A stretch of DNA of 64,000 nt, taken from the NCBI RefSeq assembly GCF_023278565.1, contig NC_064675.1, positions 3,286,001-3,350,000 of the forward strand, read 5' to 3'. The notes beneath the pieces are model-generated. The model did no database searches, had not been told where the DNA came from, and worked only from the letters and a program-made list of their open reading frames with translations. Numbering within the stretch: the first letter of the stretch is position 1; every line of letters starts with the position of its first letter. Position numbers and translations under genes: made by a program. This document shows positions 23,403 through 36,047 of this stretch, one piece after another. The stretch is from Colletotrichum lupini. Taxonomy: Eukaryota > Ascomycota > Sordariomycetes > Glomerellales > Glomerellaceae.

Positions 23403-26400
23403 ATATTATATCTATAAAAAGGATAGATATTAGTTAAGTAATTACTTTAAAAAAGAGCGTATTAAATTATATAAATAGTATAAAAAGTTAAGGGTAGTAA
23501 ATAGTAAAACTAGCCCTTATTAGTTTAACTAATTCCTTATTATATATAAAAATAAATCCGGAGGTATAGAACTTAGTAACGGTAGCTAAAGTAGCGGCTT
23601 AAAGTATATACTCCTTATAAAAGATTCGGAAAATAAGGAAGATCTTACCCCCTATATTAATAAATTAGATTATAACGAAATTAATAATATTAACTACTCT
23701 TTTTTTATCCCGTTAGCTTCTAGAGGATATATAAAGTTAAATAAATAGAGGGTAGTAAAAGTTCTTAATAAGTAGGCTTTTATTTATAAATAGTAAAGGA
23801 AGGTCCCTTAAATAACGGATATAGAAGTAGCTAAAAGGGCGAATTTAATAGGGCCGAAGCCTATTTTCTTAATAATTAAGGAGAAGACGCTATCTCTTTC
23901 GATATTTAAAAAAAAAGAATATAGTACTAAGTAAATCTAGGGGTAGCTAGAGGGGTCCTTTTTATATTACCTAGATCCCTCGAATACTAAGCCTATATAA
24001 ATATTTTATATAAGTAGAAAGTACGGCCTAGATAATTTTTATAAGATTATTTTAAATACTAAGGTATTATAATAATTAATTAGAAAAACAAAGTAATTCT
24101 AAGTACTATAGAAAATCGCACTAATAATACTTAATACGTTAACGGTAGGTATTATAAGAATTAGTTTTAGCTTAAATAAAGAAATCGTTACCCTAGGTAT
24201 AATAAAAATAGAGATATATTTCGGAATAATAACTTTTTATATTTTACTCGTTAATACCCTATTTCTTTTATATTTAAAAAATATAAATCGACTAAGTATT
24301 ATATTTAATAATACGAAGAATAGAATCTCTAGTAATAAGTACTTCGAAATAGTTAAATAACAATAGGGGTATATATTTATAAAACTTATTAATAATACGA
24401 AGTTAATTAATTACCTAACGAAAAGTAAGTTTAGAAAATTATACTAGAGATTTAGGTACTTATTAGTTACGAGGCTATATAACTTCCTAAAGTAATTAAG
24501 TAATAATAATATCGAAATAGGGGCGCTAGAGTAGTTAACGAAAGTATATTACTAATACTAAATAAATACGTAGAGCCTACGCAAATTTAAATTTAAATTA
24601 CGTAATAAGCTTAACTTTAACTAGGAAATCGTTATTAATATTTTTTATTTAAATAGTCGGCTAGTATTATATATAATCGACGTAGCTATATCTTTTTAAG
24701 TAAGGTAATTCCTCTAGGATTTATAAATAAAAATAGTATAAGTAGCCTTATAAAAAAGCTAGATTAATATATACTAAGAACTGCTAAATAGTATTAAAAC
24801 TAATACTAGTACTAGCTTTAAATTAGTAAAATGTAAGGATAATACGACGGCTTACGGTATATAACTAAAAGTCGTACCCGTTAAAGCGTATTATAATATT
24901 AAAAAAATATAAAGGGTATATTAATAGTTAAAAAGGGCGTTTAGAATTATTAAAAAGGAAAATCCGGATTCTATTAATAACGAATACCTCTAAATAGTAC
25001 TTAAATATTATAATAATACTATAGGGCTTAACGGACTTATATTAACGCTATTAGTATTTAGAGTATATTTAAGAACGACCTTAGCCTCGTTACTATTACT
25101 AAACATAAGCTAACGAGCCTAAGTAATTAAAAAAGTAATATAAGTACTACGTAAAGTAAGTATAAAAAAGTAAGTTAATAAGGTAATTACTATATATAAT
25201 AAGCCCGATATAAAGGATAATCTAAATATACTATTAAATTCGGATATACGAATATAATACGAAATTACTTAATAATAGGCTAGGCTATATAAATTAATTT
25301 CTATTAATAAGCGCTTTTATATAGTTACGAGAGATTATAACTAGCTACTTAAAATATTAATTATAGTAATTAGACCGTATTATATAAATCTTAACGAGGT
25401 AATTTTTAATTTATAAAAAAAAAAGAGCTAAGGGAAACTATATAACCCGTAGTAGAGGTATAAGAAATTATCCTTAATAAAATCGTCGTAATAATACTAA
25501 TAAATAACGAGAAAAAGGAAATTATTAAAAGGGTATTAATACTATTAACGAGACGTTATAAAAGACTACGATAGTAAGCCCTAACGTAGTAATTTATTAC
25601 TAATAACGAGGTAATTAATACTTTTTATATAATAAAAGAGAAAGCCGATTTTAAGCTAGTAATTAAACTACATAAAAAAAGCGTAATTATAATTACTAAA
25701 AAGCTATATAAAGGATTAGATCTTATTAAAATAAACACTCTTCGTAATCGAGGGGTCTATCGATTTATCCTATATAACTTAAAAAAATATATAAACCTCC
25801 GCATATTTAAATTATAAATAGTTCGTAAAATTAAAAAGAAAGGAACACCCTAACTATATAAGAAGTCTAAATACGTAATTTAGGGATACGGCGACGTTAA
25901 AAAAGCAACGCTACTTATATAATTACTTACTATATAGCGCTATAACTAACGATTAATAATAATACTAATAGTATTATTATAAAAAAAGGGATACGAGATT
26001 TAGAGCTATAATATTACCTAGGCCTATACTTAATTAGCTACAAGGCTTATAAAGAAAATCCTAGCCTATTTACTAAAGGAAATAGCTAGTAAGTACTTAA
26101 AAAGTACGATTATTAAAGTACTTAAGCCACTATATAAGCTCGTAAAATCGGGCACTTATTAATAAGCTACTTACTATAATTTTTATATTAATTAATTATT
26201 AATAATTACCTCTATATATAACCCGTACTTATTAATTATAGAGTACGAAGGTAACTAATTGAGGATCGTTAAAATATAAACCGATAATATATTAAGCTTA
26301 TTCAATATTAACTTTATAAAAAAAGAGGATAAAGAGCTCTAAAAAGCGGGCTTCGTAGCGAAACTAAAAAAGGTTTTTATAATAAATACTCCCCTAGTAT

Positions 26401-27170
26401 TTAATAGCGGGATTTTTATAATTAAAGGGGAAACTGTTATTTTTTAATAAAAGGGGTAAAATAAAAAGATTAACCTTATTAATCCGAATATAACTAACGT
26501 TAAGAAGTAGTATAAAACTAAGCTCGCGCGAGGGGTATATATTATAAGTATTTATTAATTTAAAATAACTTTTAATTATGCTAAAGTAGCGTAAATTATA
26601 AATTTAATTAAATAAAACGTTAAAGTACTTAATAAGTAGTTTAAATAATAATAAACAAATCTTAATTAAGGTCTCGTTTACTACCTAATTAACTTTATAA
26701 TTAATAAGCTTTATATTTTTATTAATAAGTTATTTATAAATAATAACGACCTTACTTCGTAATTAGGGTATATTATTATCCTAGCTAACGAGAGTATAAA
26801 TAAGAGCGAATTTACTATATATAGTAATATAATCTATTACTCGTTAACTAAAAATAAGTAAGTAACGAGAAGTATACTAGCGTTAGAGGTTTATAATATA
26901 GTTAACGGCGTTAACCTCTTTTATATAATTTTAATAATACTAAAAAAAATTACTAATCGAATTAGCCTTCTATTTATTCTAATAGTTATTTATACTAATT
27001 CTTATTTATTATATAAATACCTTATTAAATTAAGAATAATAAAGGAAAAGAGGCTTATAATTAATATTATAACCCTTAAGTAATCGTATAAAAAGCACGA
27101 GATATTTAAAATCCGTTAGATTAATAATAAAAATAACCTCGCAAACGCTTTTATAAAAATAATACTAAAT
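23403..27170 (+). pseudogene. gag-pol remnant of copia B2
   Basis: Same organisation as B1: zinc knuckle at about 23403-23450, integrase at about 24470-24975, reverse transcriptase at about 25990-26290 and RNase H at about 26700-27170. Stops occur in all frames. More positions look converted than in B1, except in the identical integrase tract. Confidence 0.7.
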
Positions 27171-27338
27171 AAGGGATTAAAGCAATTTATAAGTAATAGA
27201 AAAGTTATTATATAAATAAAGGGATAAGTCATATAAAAAAAGTAAAAAAAAGGGGGAAAAAGAAACGACCTAATAAACGGGCCCGAGGTCGAATTATACC
27301 TCTAACCGTAGTAATTAAATTAATAAAAAAAAAGTTAG

Positions 27339-27543
27339 TATTAAATTAGAAATTTAATTTAACCGTAGTATATAGCCGACTACGCAGGGGCTAATTAGGG
27401 GCCCTATTTACGATTATTATAACTAGCCTAACCTACAGTTAGAACCTCTTTTTTATACTTACTACGTAGATATTTATATAATTTAATTAATCTCTTTGTT
27501 AACTACGGTTCGAACTAACTACCCTATAATAGGGATACTAACA
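27339..27543 (+). repeat. 3' LTR of copia B2
   Basis: 205 bp, ending GGGATACTAACA in unmutated form, directly followed by the target duplication GGTAT. Confidence 0.9.
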
Positions 27544-27548
27544 GGTAT

Positions 27549-28519
27549 ATACGCCGCATGCTCAAAATTCATTCAGCAAGCGGTAACTGGATCGCTTTTA
27601 CTAACGCATTCTCCAAGAGGTTGCAGATATAACTGTGTCCAAGAGCCCTGGCCGTCTCTGCACCAGATAGGACCTGGTTCTGGTCCTCCCGCGTCCCCTC
27701 AGGCTTCTTAGTTTGCGAGGCATGCTACTGGGATTACTTCCATGATTCCCCAGAGGGTCAATCATTTCAAGCAACTCGCATGAGCACTACACAGCTCACG
27801 ACGTGCGCAATGGGCCAGGTCAACGTTCTTATCCCCGTAGGACGAGCAGTTAGTTACGGCGAGTTTAACATGTTCTGGTATGTGATGCAATCTCTTTCTC
27901 AGCAAAAGCCTTGTGGTCCGCATGGCGCAAGTGGTATTGCTTGGTACACGCTGCAAGACAATCCTCCCGACTTCGACATTTGCGGAGCCTGCATGGCCGG
28001 AACAATCGCGAGTATGCGTATGACCCATCTCTTCAAGCCCAAGGACGTCCCGGCCAATGAAACTCGGCTTTGCTCGTTCAATGTCTTTTCTTATCCACGA
28101 GCGATGCCTTTGATACAAAAGTTTGCCGAATCAGCTTATATCGACGACTATCGACCACTTAGCAACTTGGTGACGGACCTGAGTGCAGCACCAAACTGTC
28201 CCAAGATAGATAAGGATCTCGCTAAGAATCGGAGATGGTGGGGATGGGACGACGTGCACATCTGTGAGGAATGTTATATCCTCGTGGCTAAGAAAACTAC
28301 TCTGGAGAAGCATTTCGTCATGAAAGGAGATCACGTCGTTGAATCGCGATTCTGCGACCTCTACTCCCCTCGCATGCGCCAACTCTATAAAGAAGCCTGT
28401 TAAACGCAACAGCTAGCCTCTTTTCTCGCCTTTGCATAATAACGACGCCAGATCTATCTCCAAACCGTCCCTGAGATGAATAGAATGCTACAAAATGCCA
28501 AACACGCTCTTAGCTAAGC
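27549..28519 (+). pseudogene. Fungal cysteine-motif protein, central piece
   Basis: Codons 299-621 of the broken gene. Motifs in order: WIAFTNAFSKRLQ, then FLVCEACYWDYF (Cys354, Cys357), a long open stretch with FDICGACMAG (Cys443, Cys446), VHICEECYILV (Cys537, Cys540) and FCDLYSPRMRQLYKEAC. The paired CxxC spacing suggests metal binding, but that is inference. Five in-frame TAA codons occur (27630, 28401, 28437, 28440, 28515), each one C-to-T from CAA. An ATG-to-stop call of 27780-28403 (207 codons) is only a fragment. The piece ends in TAAGC (28515-28519), the mutated half of the B3 target duplication. Much less RIP damage than the N-terminal piece. Confidence 0.82.
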
Positions 28520-28724
28520 TATTAGTGTCCCTATTATAGGGTAGTTAGTTCGAACCGTAGTTAACAAAGAGATTAATTAAACTATATAAATATCTACGTA
28601 ATAAGTATAAAAAGGAGGTTCTAACCGTAGGTTAGGCTAGCTATAATAATCGTAAATAGGGCCCCTAATTAGCCCCTATATAGTTAGCTATATACCGTAA
28701 TTAAATTAAACTTTTAATTTAATA
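28520..28724 (-). repeat. 3' LTR of copia B3 (left end)
   Basis: 205 bp, reverse complement of the B-family LTR, more heavily mutated than the right-hand LTR (for example AT-rich where the other has GCGCAGTCGGC). Confidence 0.9.
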
Positions 28725-28899
28725 CTAACTTTCTCTTTTTTTTATCGATTTAACTACTACGGTTAGAAATATAATTCGACCTCGGGCCCGTTTACTAAGT
28801 CGTCTCCTTTTCCCCCTTTTCTCTACTCTTTTTATATAACCCATCCCTCTATTCGTATAATAACTTTTCTATTACTTATAAATTACTCTAATCCCTTAT

Positions 28900-31800
28900 T
28901 TAGTACTATTTTCGTAAAAGCGTCTACGAGGTTATTTTTATTATTAATCTAATAGATCTTAAGTATCTCGCGCCTTTTATATAATTACCTAAGGGCTATA
29001 ATATCGATTATAAGCCTCTTTTCCTTTATTATTCCTAATTTAACGAGGTATTCGTATAGTGAGTAGGAATCGGTATAAATAACTATTAAAATAGGTAAAA
29101 AGCTAATTCGATCGGTAATCTTCCTTAGCGTCGTTAAAATTACGTAGGAGAGGTTAACGCCGTTAACTATACTATAAACCTCTAACGCTAGTATACTTCT
29201 CGTTACCCACTTATTTTTAATTAATAAGTAATAGATTATATTACTATATATAGTAAATTCGCTCTTACTTATACTCTCGTTAGCTAGGATAATAATATAC
29301 CCTAATTATAAAGTAAAGTCGTTATTATTCGTAAATAACCTATTAATAAAGACGTAGAGCTTATTAATTATAAGGTTAATTAGGTAGTAGACGAGACCTC
29401 GATTAAGATTTGTCTATTACTACTTAAGCCGCTTATTAAATACCTCGACGTCCTATTTAGTTAAATCTATAGCCTATACTACCTTAGCGTAGTTAAACAT
29501 TACCTCGGGCTAATAAATACTTATAATATATACCCCTCGCGCGAGCTTAGCTTTATACTACTTTTTAACGTTAGTTATATTCGGATCGACGAGGTTAATC
29601 TTCTCGCCCTACCCCTTTTATTAAAAAACGACGGTTTCCTTTTTAATTATAAGAATCCTACTATTAAATACTAGGGGGGTATTTATTATAAAGACCTCTT
29701 TTAGCTTCGCTACGAAGCCCGCTTTTTAGAGCTCCTTATCCTCTTTTTTTATAAAGTTAATATTAGATAAGCCTAATATATCGTTAGTTTATATTCCGAC
29801 GATCCTAAATTAGTTACCTTCGTACTCTACGACTAGTAAGTACGGGTCGTACGTAAAGGTAACTATTAATAGTTAATTAATATAAAAATCGTAGTAAGTA
29901 GCCTATTAATAAGTGCCCGATTTTACGAGCCTATATAGTGGCTTAAGTACTTTAATAATCGTGCTTTCTAAGTACTTATTAACTATTTCTTTTAGTAAAT
30001 AGGCTAGGATTTTCTTTATAAGCCCTGTGGCCGATTAGGTATAGGCCTAGGTAATATCACGGCTCTAAATCTTATATCCCTTCTTCCGTAGTAATACTAT
30101 TAATACTATTATTAATCGTTAGCTATAGTACTATATAGTAAGCAATTATATAAGTAACGTCGCCTTTTTGACGTCGCCGTACCCCTAAATTACGTATCTA
30201 AACTTTTCGTACGGCTAGGGTATTCCTTTCCCTTTAATCTTACGAACTATTCGTAATTTAAATATACGGAGGTTTATATGTTTTTCTAGGTTATATAGGA
30301 TAAATCGATAGACCCCTCGATCGTAAAGAGTATCTATTTTAATAAGATCTAATCCCTTATACGGCTTTTTAATAGTTATAATTACGCCTTCCTTACGTAA
30401 TTTAACCGCTAGCTTAAAATCGGCTTTCTTTTTTACTATATAAAAGGTATTAATTACCTCGTCGCTAGTAATAAATTACTACGTTAAGGCTTACCGTCGT
30501 AGTCTTTTACGACGTCTCGTTAGTAATATTAGTGCCCTTTTAGTAATTTCCTCTTCCTCGTCGTTTATTAGTACTATTACGACGATTTTATTAAAGATAA
30601 TTTCTTATACCTCTACCGCGGGTTATATAGTTTCCCCTAGCTCTTCTTCTTTTTATAAGTTAAAAATCACTTTATTAGGATCTATATAATACGGTCTAAC
30701 TACCGTAATTAATACTTTAAATAGCTAGTCGCAATCTCTCGCGACTATATAAGAGCGCTCGTTAATAAAAATTAACTTATATAGCCCAGCCTATTATTAA
30801 GTAATTTTGCACTATACTCGTATATCCGAATTTAATAATATATTTAAATTATCCCTTATATTAAGCCTATTGCGCGTAATAATTACCTCGTTAACTTACT
30901 TTTTTATATTTACTTTGCGCAGTGCCTATATTACTTTTTTAATTACTTAGGCTTATTAGCTTATGCCTAGTAACAGTAGCGAGGCTAAGGTCGTTCTTAA
31001 ATATACTCTAAATACTAATAGCGTTAATATAAGTCCGTTAGGCCCCATAGTATCGTTATAGTATTTAAGTACTATCTAGAAGCATTCGTCGTTAGTAAAA
31101 TCCGGATTTTCCTTTTTAATAATTCTAAACGCCCTTTTTAACTACTAATATGCCCTTTTTACTTTTCTAATACTATAGTACGCTTTAACGGGTACGACTT
31201 TTAGTTATATACTATAGGCCGTCGCATTATCCCTAAATTCTACCGACTTAAAGCTAATACTAGCGTCGGTTTTAATACTATCTAACGGTCCTTAATATAT
31301 ATCGATCTAGCTTTTTTATAAGGCTACCTATACTATCTTTACTTATAAATCCCGGAGGAATTGCCCTACTTAGAAGGATATAGCTACGTTAATTATATAT
31401 AATACTAGCTAACTATTTAAATAGAAGATATCGACGACGATTTCCTAATTAAAGTTAAGCTTATTACGCAATTTAAACTTAAATCTGCGCAGGCTTTACG
31501 CATTTATTTAATATTAATAATATACTTTTATTAACTACTCTAGCGCCCCTATTTTAATATTATTATTACTTAATTACTTTAAGAAGTTATATAGCCTCGT
31601 AACTAACGGGTACCTAAATCTCTAGTATAGTCTTCTAAGCTTACTTTTTATTAAGTAATTAATTAACTTCGTATCGTTAGTAAGCTTTATAAACGCATAC
31701 CCCTATCGTTATTCGACTACCTCGAAGTACTTACCGCTAGAGATTCTATTCTTCGTATTATTAAATATAATACCTAGTCGATCTATATCTTTTAGATATA

Positions 31801-32675
31801 GGAAAAATGGGGTATTAACGAGTAAAATATAAAAAGTTATCGTTCCGAAATATATCTTTACTTTTACTATACCTAGGGCGACGATTTCCTTACCTAGGCT
31901 AAAACTAATCCTTATAATACCTGCCGTTAACGTATTAAGCGTTACTAACGCGATCTTTTATAGCGCCTAGAATTGCCCTTTTTTTTTAGTTAATTATTAC
32001 GATACCCTAGTATCTAAGATAAACCTATAGAAATTATCTAAGCTATATCTTTTACTCGCGTAGAATACTTATATAAGCTTAGTATTTAAAAGATCTAAGT
32101 AGTATAAAAAGGACCCCTTTAGCTACCCCTAGATTTACTTAGTACTATATTCCTTTTTTTTAAATATTAAGAGAGATAGCGTCTTTTCCTTAATTGTTAA
32201 GAGAATAGGCTTTAGCCCTATTAAATTCGCCCTTTTAGCCGCCTCCGTATCCGTTATCTAAAGGACCTTCTCTTATTATTTATAAATAAAAGCCTATTTA
32301 TTAAAAACTTTTATTACCCTTTATTCGTTTAGCCTCGTATATCCTTTAGAGGCTAACGGGGCAAAAAAAGAGTAATTAATATCGTCGATTTCGTTATAAT
32401 CTAATTCGTTAATATAGGGGGTAAGATCTTCCTTATCTTCCGAATCTCTTATAGGGGGTATATACTTTAGGCCGCTACTTTAACTATCGTCGCTAAGTTC
32501 CGTACCCCTAGATTTACTCTTATATATAATAAGGAATTAGTTAAACTAACGAGGGCTAGTTTTACTATTTACTACCCTCGACTTTTTATATTATTTATAT
32601 AATTTAGTACGCTCTTTTTCGGAGTAGTTACTTAACTAATATCTATCCTTTTTATAAATATAGTATTACTTTTTT
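28900..32675 (-). pseudogene. gag-pol remnant of copia B3
   Basis: Mirror image of B1: RNase H at about 28900-29380, reverse transcriptase at about 29770-30080, integrase at about 31080-31600 and zinc knuckle at about 32620-32675. Stops occur in all frames. Confidence 0.7.
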
Positions 32676-35166
32676 TATTACCTTACCTATAAGTTAAATC
32701 TCTACTTATTTAATAAATCTAGGCCTCTTTACTAGCGATTACCGTATCTAACCTCTTTTCCCTTTTTATTATACGTTCGATCGACCTAATATTATTAATA
32801 AGGGCCGTCGTATGCCTAGAGGTAGGTTTAATATAACATTCTCGCTTTAATATTAAAGCTAGATCTTAGCCTCGAGTAGAGCGTCTCGTAGTCTTTAGGT
32901 ACTTAATATAGGGTAATTTTTATTTTTAGTATACGCTAGATTATAATATAGAGATATCCGACTTTCCGCTCGTTTATCCCCTTATTTAGCTAGGTTTTTA
33001 CTAACTTATCGATTCGATCGATAAGCTCTTTAAGGATCTTTACTCGTAATTTACCCTCTATTATCTTAACTATAAATATAAAAAAAATCGCTCGTAGCTT
33101 AGATAAGAGCTCTAGGTTCCTATTATAAGTCTCGAAGCGGCTTTAAATTACGTTAATTATACTAAGAAAGTCGTTTCGATTAAGATTACGCACCGCTTCG
33201 TAATAATAATTAGAGGCTTTACTTATAAGTACGATATTAATTACCGAATAGTACTAGTATTCCCTAATTCTAACTTTTTCGTAATAATCGTAAAACATCG
33301 TTAGGGTTTCTTATAAGACCTTATACTTCCCCTTAGAGTATAATTTCTCTTTTAAGAAGATCTTTTTAAAGTTTATAAATTGCCTCGTATTTACCGCTAG
33401 ATTTTTAGTATTTATATACAATCCCTACGTCGCCGCGTATTATTAGTAACTTCGGGTCGTTTACCTCCTTTCTTATTAGCTAATTAGCGCCGAATTTTAC
33501 GTTAGTAATAGTAACGAGTTATAGATCGAAATAAGTAGAATTATCGATTATCGTACTTTTAGTACTATATTTTGCCCCAATATATCCTTTTATAACGATA
33601 GATTTTTATTAGTAATTATAAGAAGGAAATCTAAGTCGTTTACCCTTTTTTTAAATTCGTTAAAGCGATTATACGCTCTATTAACTTATACTTAGTTCTA
33701 TAATACGAATTCCTCTTCTATAATTATCGCTACTAGTATTTTATATAGCTCTCGCGATTATAATTACGTTAGTAATACCCCTCGCTTATAGAGGAATTTA
33801 TTAACTACTTTTACGATTCTTAAGCTTACGCTCGCGAACTATTCGTCTAGCTAGTAGCTAAGGTCGTCTACGATCTCGTAAAATAAAAGTTGCCCCTATA
33901 GCCCCTTTTTTTTATAAACCTTAGTTAAATAGATTAATACTATATTAATTTACTTGCCATTAAGCTAATCCGCAATTCTATATATCCACGTCCCTTAATA
34001 ATCTATGTTAATATTTACTTATTTATAAGGGATTAGGATTCTATTTAAAATCGGGTTTCGTCCTCTTTTTTTTTACCCTAACTCGCTAAGGGTCGTGCTC
34101 TAGTTTATGCTTATATTAATAGTTATTAGCGTATTTAATCTTAATAAGGATATGTTTAATCCGCGCACTAGTCGTAATAAATCCGTACTTTTACTACTTA
34201 ACGAATTTATCGGGGTTTAAGAGATTCCCGCTTCCTCTCGCCGTCTTATTACTACTCTTATTTTTATTATTTTTAGTAATTATTATTACCCTTTTAGATC
34301 GCTAGCTATCGTATTTACTAAGATCCTCCTTTTTATTTAGTATAAAAGGGTAGGTTTTAGTAGTTCCTTTTTATAATAATAGTAGTAGACGTTTATATTA
34401 CTATAAGAAGATATAGTAATTAGTCTCGGGATCTTTATTAGTTATCGATTTCCGCTATCCCGTATACTTCTAGCCTCCTAAGCCTCGTACTCTTTATAAT
34501 CTCTAAATAGCTTCCTTCTTTAACCTACCTCTTTTAGGGTAGTATTTTATAAGAATAGTTAAAAATAAATACTGGGCGGCTTATAAAGGAGCTATATAAG
34601 CTATTAGGGACCGTATAGGCCGTTAAGTACAGTTAACGAAGTTAAGCCCTCTTTTTTATAAAATCGTATATTTCGAGGAAATTATTAAAAATACCTACTT
34701 ATTACTCGTACGTAGTAGGGTTAGATACTTTAGAGATCTTATCTTTTATAGCCTCTCGGTACCCTATTTTATATCTTTTGGGTAGTCTTTTTCGTAGTTT
34801 AATTATAGTTAGGTAATTATCGCTTACTAGCGATCCCTTTTATTACTTAGTTAATTTCTAATCGCGGGCCGGCTATAGAAAAGTCGTTTAGTAAAAAAGC
34901 TATTTAGGGCAATAGTAAAAGGCTAGTTACTTAAGTAGTTCCGTTAATTAACGTAGTTTAACGTAGTAAACGTTAACTTCTCGTAAGTAGTAAAGGGCTA
35001 TAATTACTTAATTCCGTATAGTATTTAAGAATCGCCTCCTTTTTTATTTATTTTTATAAGGTTAATTAGTACGAATCTCTTATTCCGTACGGTATTAAGA
35101 AGTCGTTTCTTTTGCGTAATAAGATACCTTACCGATTTATAATAATAAAATTTTATTATTAATTAG

Positions 35167-35371
35167 TATTAGTATCCTTATTATAAAGTAGTTAGTTCGA
35201 ACCGTAGTTAACGAAGAGATTAATTAAACTATATAAATATCTACGTAGTAGGTATAAAAAGGAGGTTCTAACTATAGGTTAGGCTGGCTACGATAATTGT
35301 AAATAGGGCCCCTAATTGGCCCCTGCGCAGTCGGCTGTATGCCGCGGTCGAATTGGACTTCCAATCCGACA
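35167..35371 (-). repeat. 5' LTR of copia B3 (right end)
   Basis: 205 bp. Its outer end keeps the least mutated version of the family terminus (reverse complement TGTCGGATTGGAAGTCC). The open frame beginning at 35339 starts inside this LTR and should not be read as the gene start. Confidence 0.9.
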
Positions 35372-35376
35372 CAAGC

Positions 35377-35590
35377 GCAAACACTGGGTTTGGCAGCAGT
35401 TACATTTAGTGCAGCCGGAAACCTGAACTCTACCAATTTCAACTACGTTGGTTATGGATATGGAAATGCCCAGTTGGCGCAGGCGGCCATGGCGGATCAG
35501 CAGATGCAGCAGGTTGGAGCTGCGGCGGCGGGACCAGCGGCCATTGCGAGAGTTGGTATGCTGGAGAAGATGTGGAAGCAGGTTGAATGA
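35377..35590 (+). pseudogene. Fungal cysteine-motif protein, C-terminal piece
   Basis: Last 71 codons of the broken gene, after the CAAGC target duplication (35372-35376). It is rich in Ala, Gln and Asn (FNYVGYGYGNAQLAQAAMADQ) and ends GMLEKMWKQVE before TGA. No in-frame stop. The frame joins exactly to the central piece; total 2,079 nt for the three pieces, a multiple of three. The open frame called from 35339 has an N-terminus (MPRSNWTSN) encoded by the LTR. Confidence 0.8.
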
Positions 35591-36047
35591 GGGCTTCTTT
35601 CTTTTGAAGTATCTCATGACTTCGATTCAGCTTATTGTTCTGTGATATACATGGGTATAGTTACCTTCCCGTCGTATCTCCCTAGCATAAGGTAGGGATT
35701 CAACTAGCAGCTTCACTTATATAATAACCCTGCGTTTTCTCGCCTTGTAGGCAAAACGAAACTTCCGATCTGCTTCGGTTTAAAGGGCCAGCGCTGCAGC
35801 TTCTGCCCACTGTTCTGCTTTTCCCTTCTTTACGTTGAGTTTGTAGTCTATTAGGTTACCACAGCAGCGTCTCGACCTGCCCGGAATTCCTTTGGTGACA
35901 GTATGATATGGTGGTGGGGCTTGAGTACCTCCTTATACTTAGTCTGGTATCTTATGAAGGGTATTCTATAGATGAGATAATAGAGTATAGTCCTAGGCAA
36001 AACCCAGAGCTATAGAGTACGTCTATTAACGATTTAAGTTCCGATTA
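35591..36047. other. 3' flank of the cysteine-motif gene
   Basis: Normal-composition sequence between the gene end and transposon C2. No gene is seen. Confidence 0.5.

Larger units (their letters stand above)
20134..27543 (+). mobile_element. Ty1/copia LTR retrotransposon B2, RIP-inactivated, inserted in cysteine-motif gene
   Basis: A 7,410-bp element with 205-bp LTRs, same orientation as B1. The target duplication is AGTAT (20129-20133) and GGTAT (27544-27548); the one difference is a G-to-A transition in the left copy. It interrupts codon 297-298 of the cysteine-motif gene. The interior is RIP-saturated; the stretch 24488-24973 is identical to B1. Confidence 0.92.
28520..35371 (-). mobile_element. 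Ty1/copia LTR retrotransposon B3, inverted, with internal deletion
   Basis: A 6,852-bp element of the B family in opposite orientation, with 205-bp LTRs and target duplication TAAGC (28515-28519) and CAAGC (35372-35376). It interrupts codon 621 of the cysteine-motif gene. It is about 560 bp shorter than B1 and B2; the loss lies between the 5' LTR and the zinc knuckle, with a junction near 34850-34862 corresponding to B1 about 11835-12400. The interior is RIP-mutated. Confidence 0.92.
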
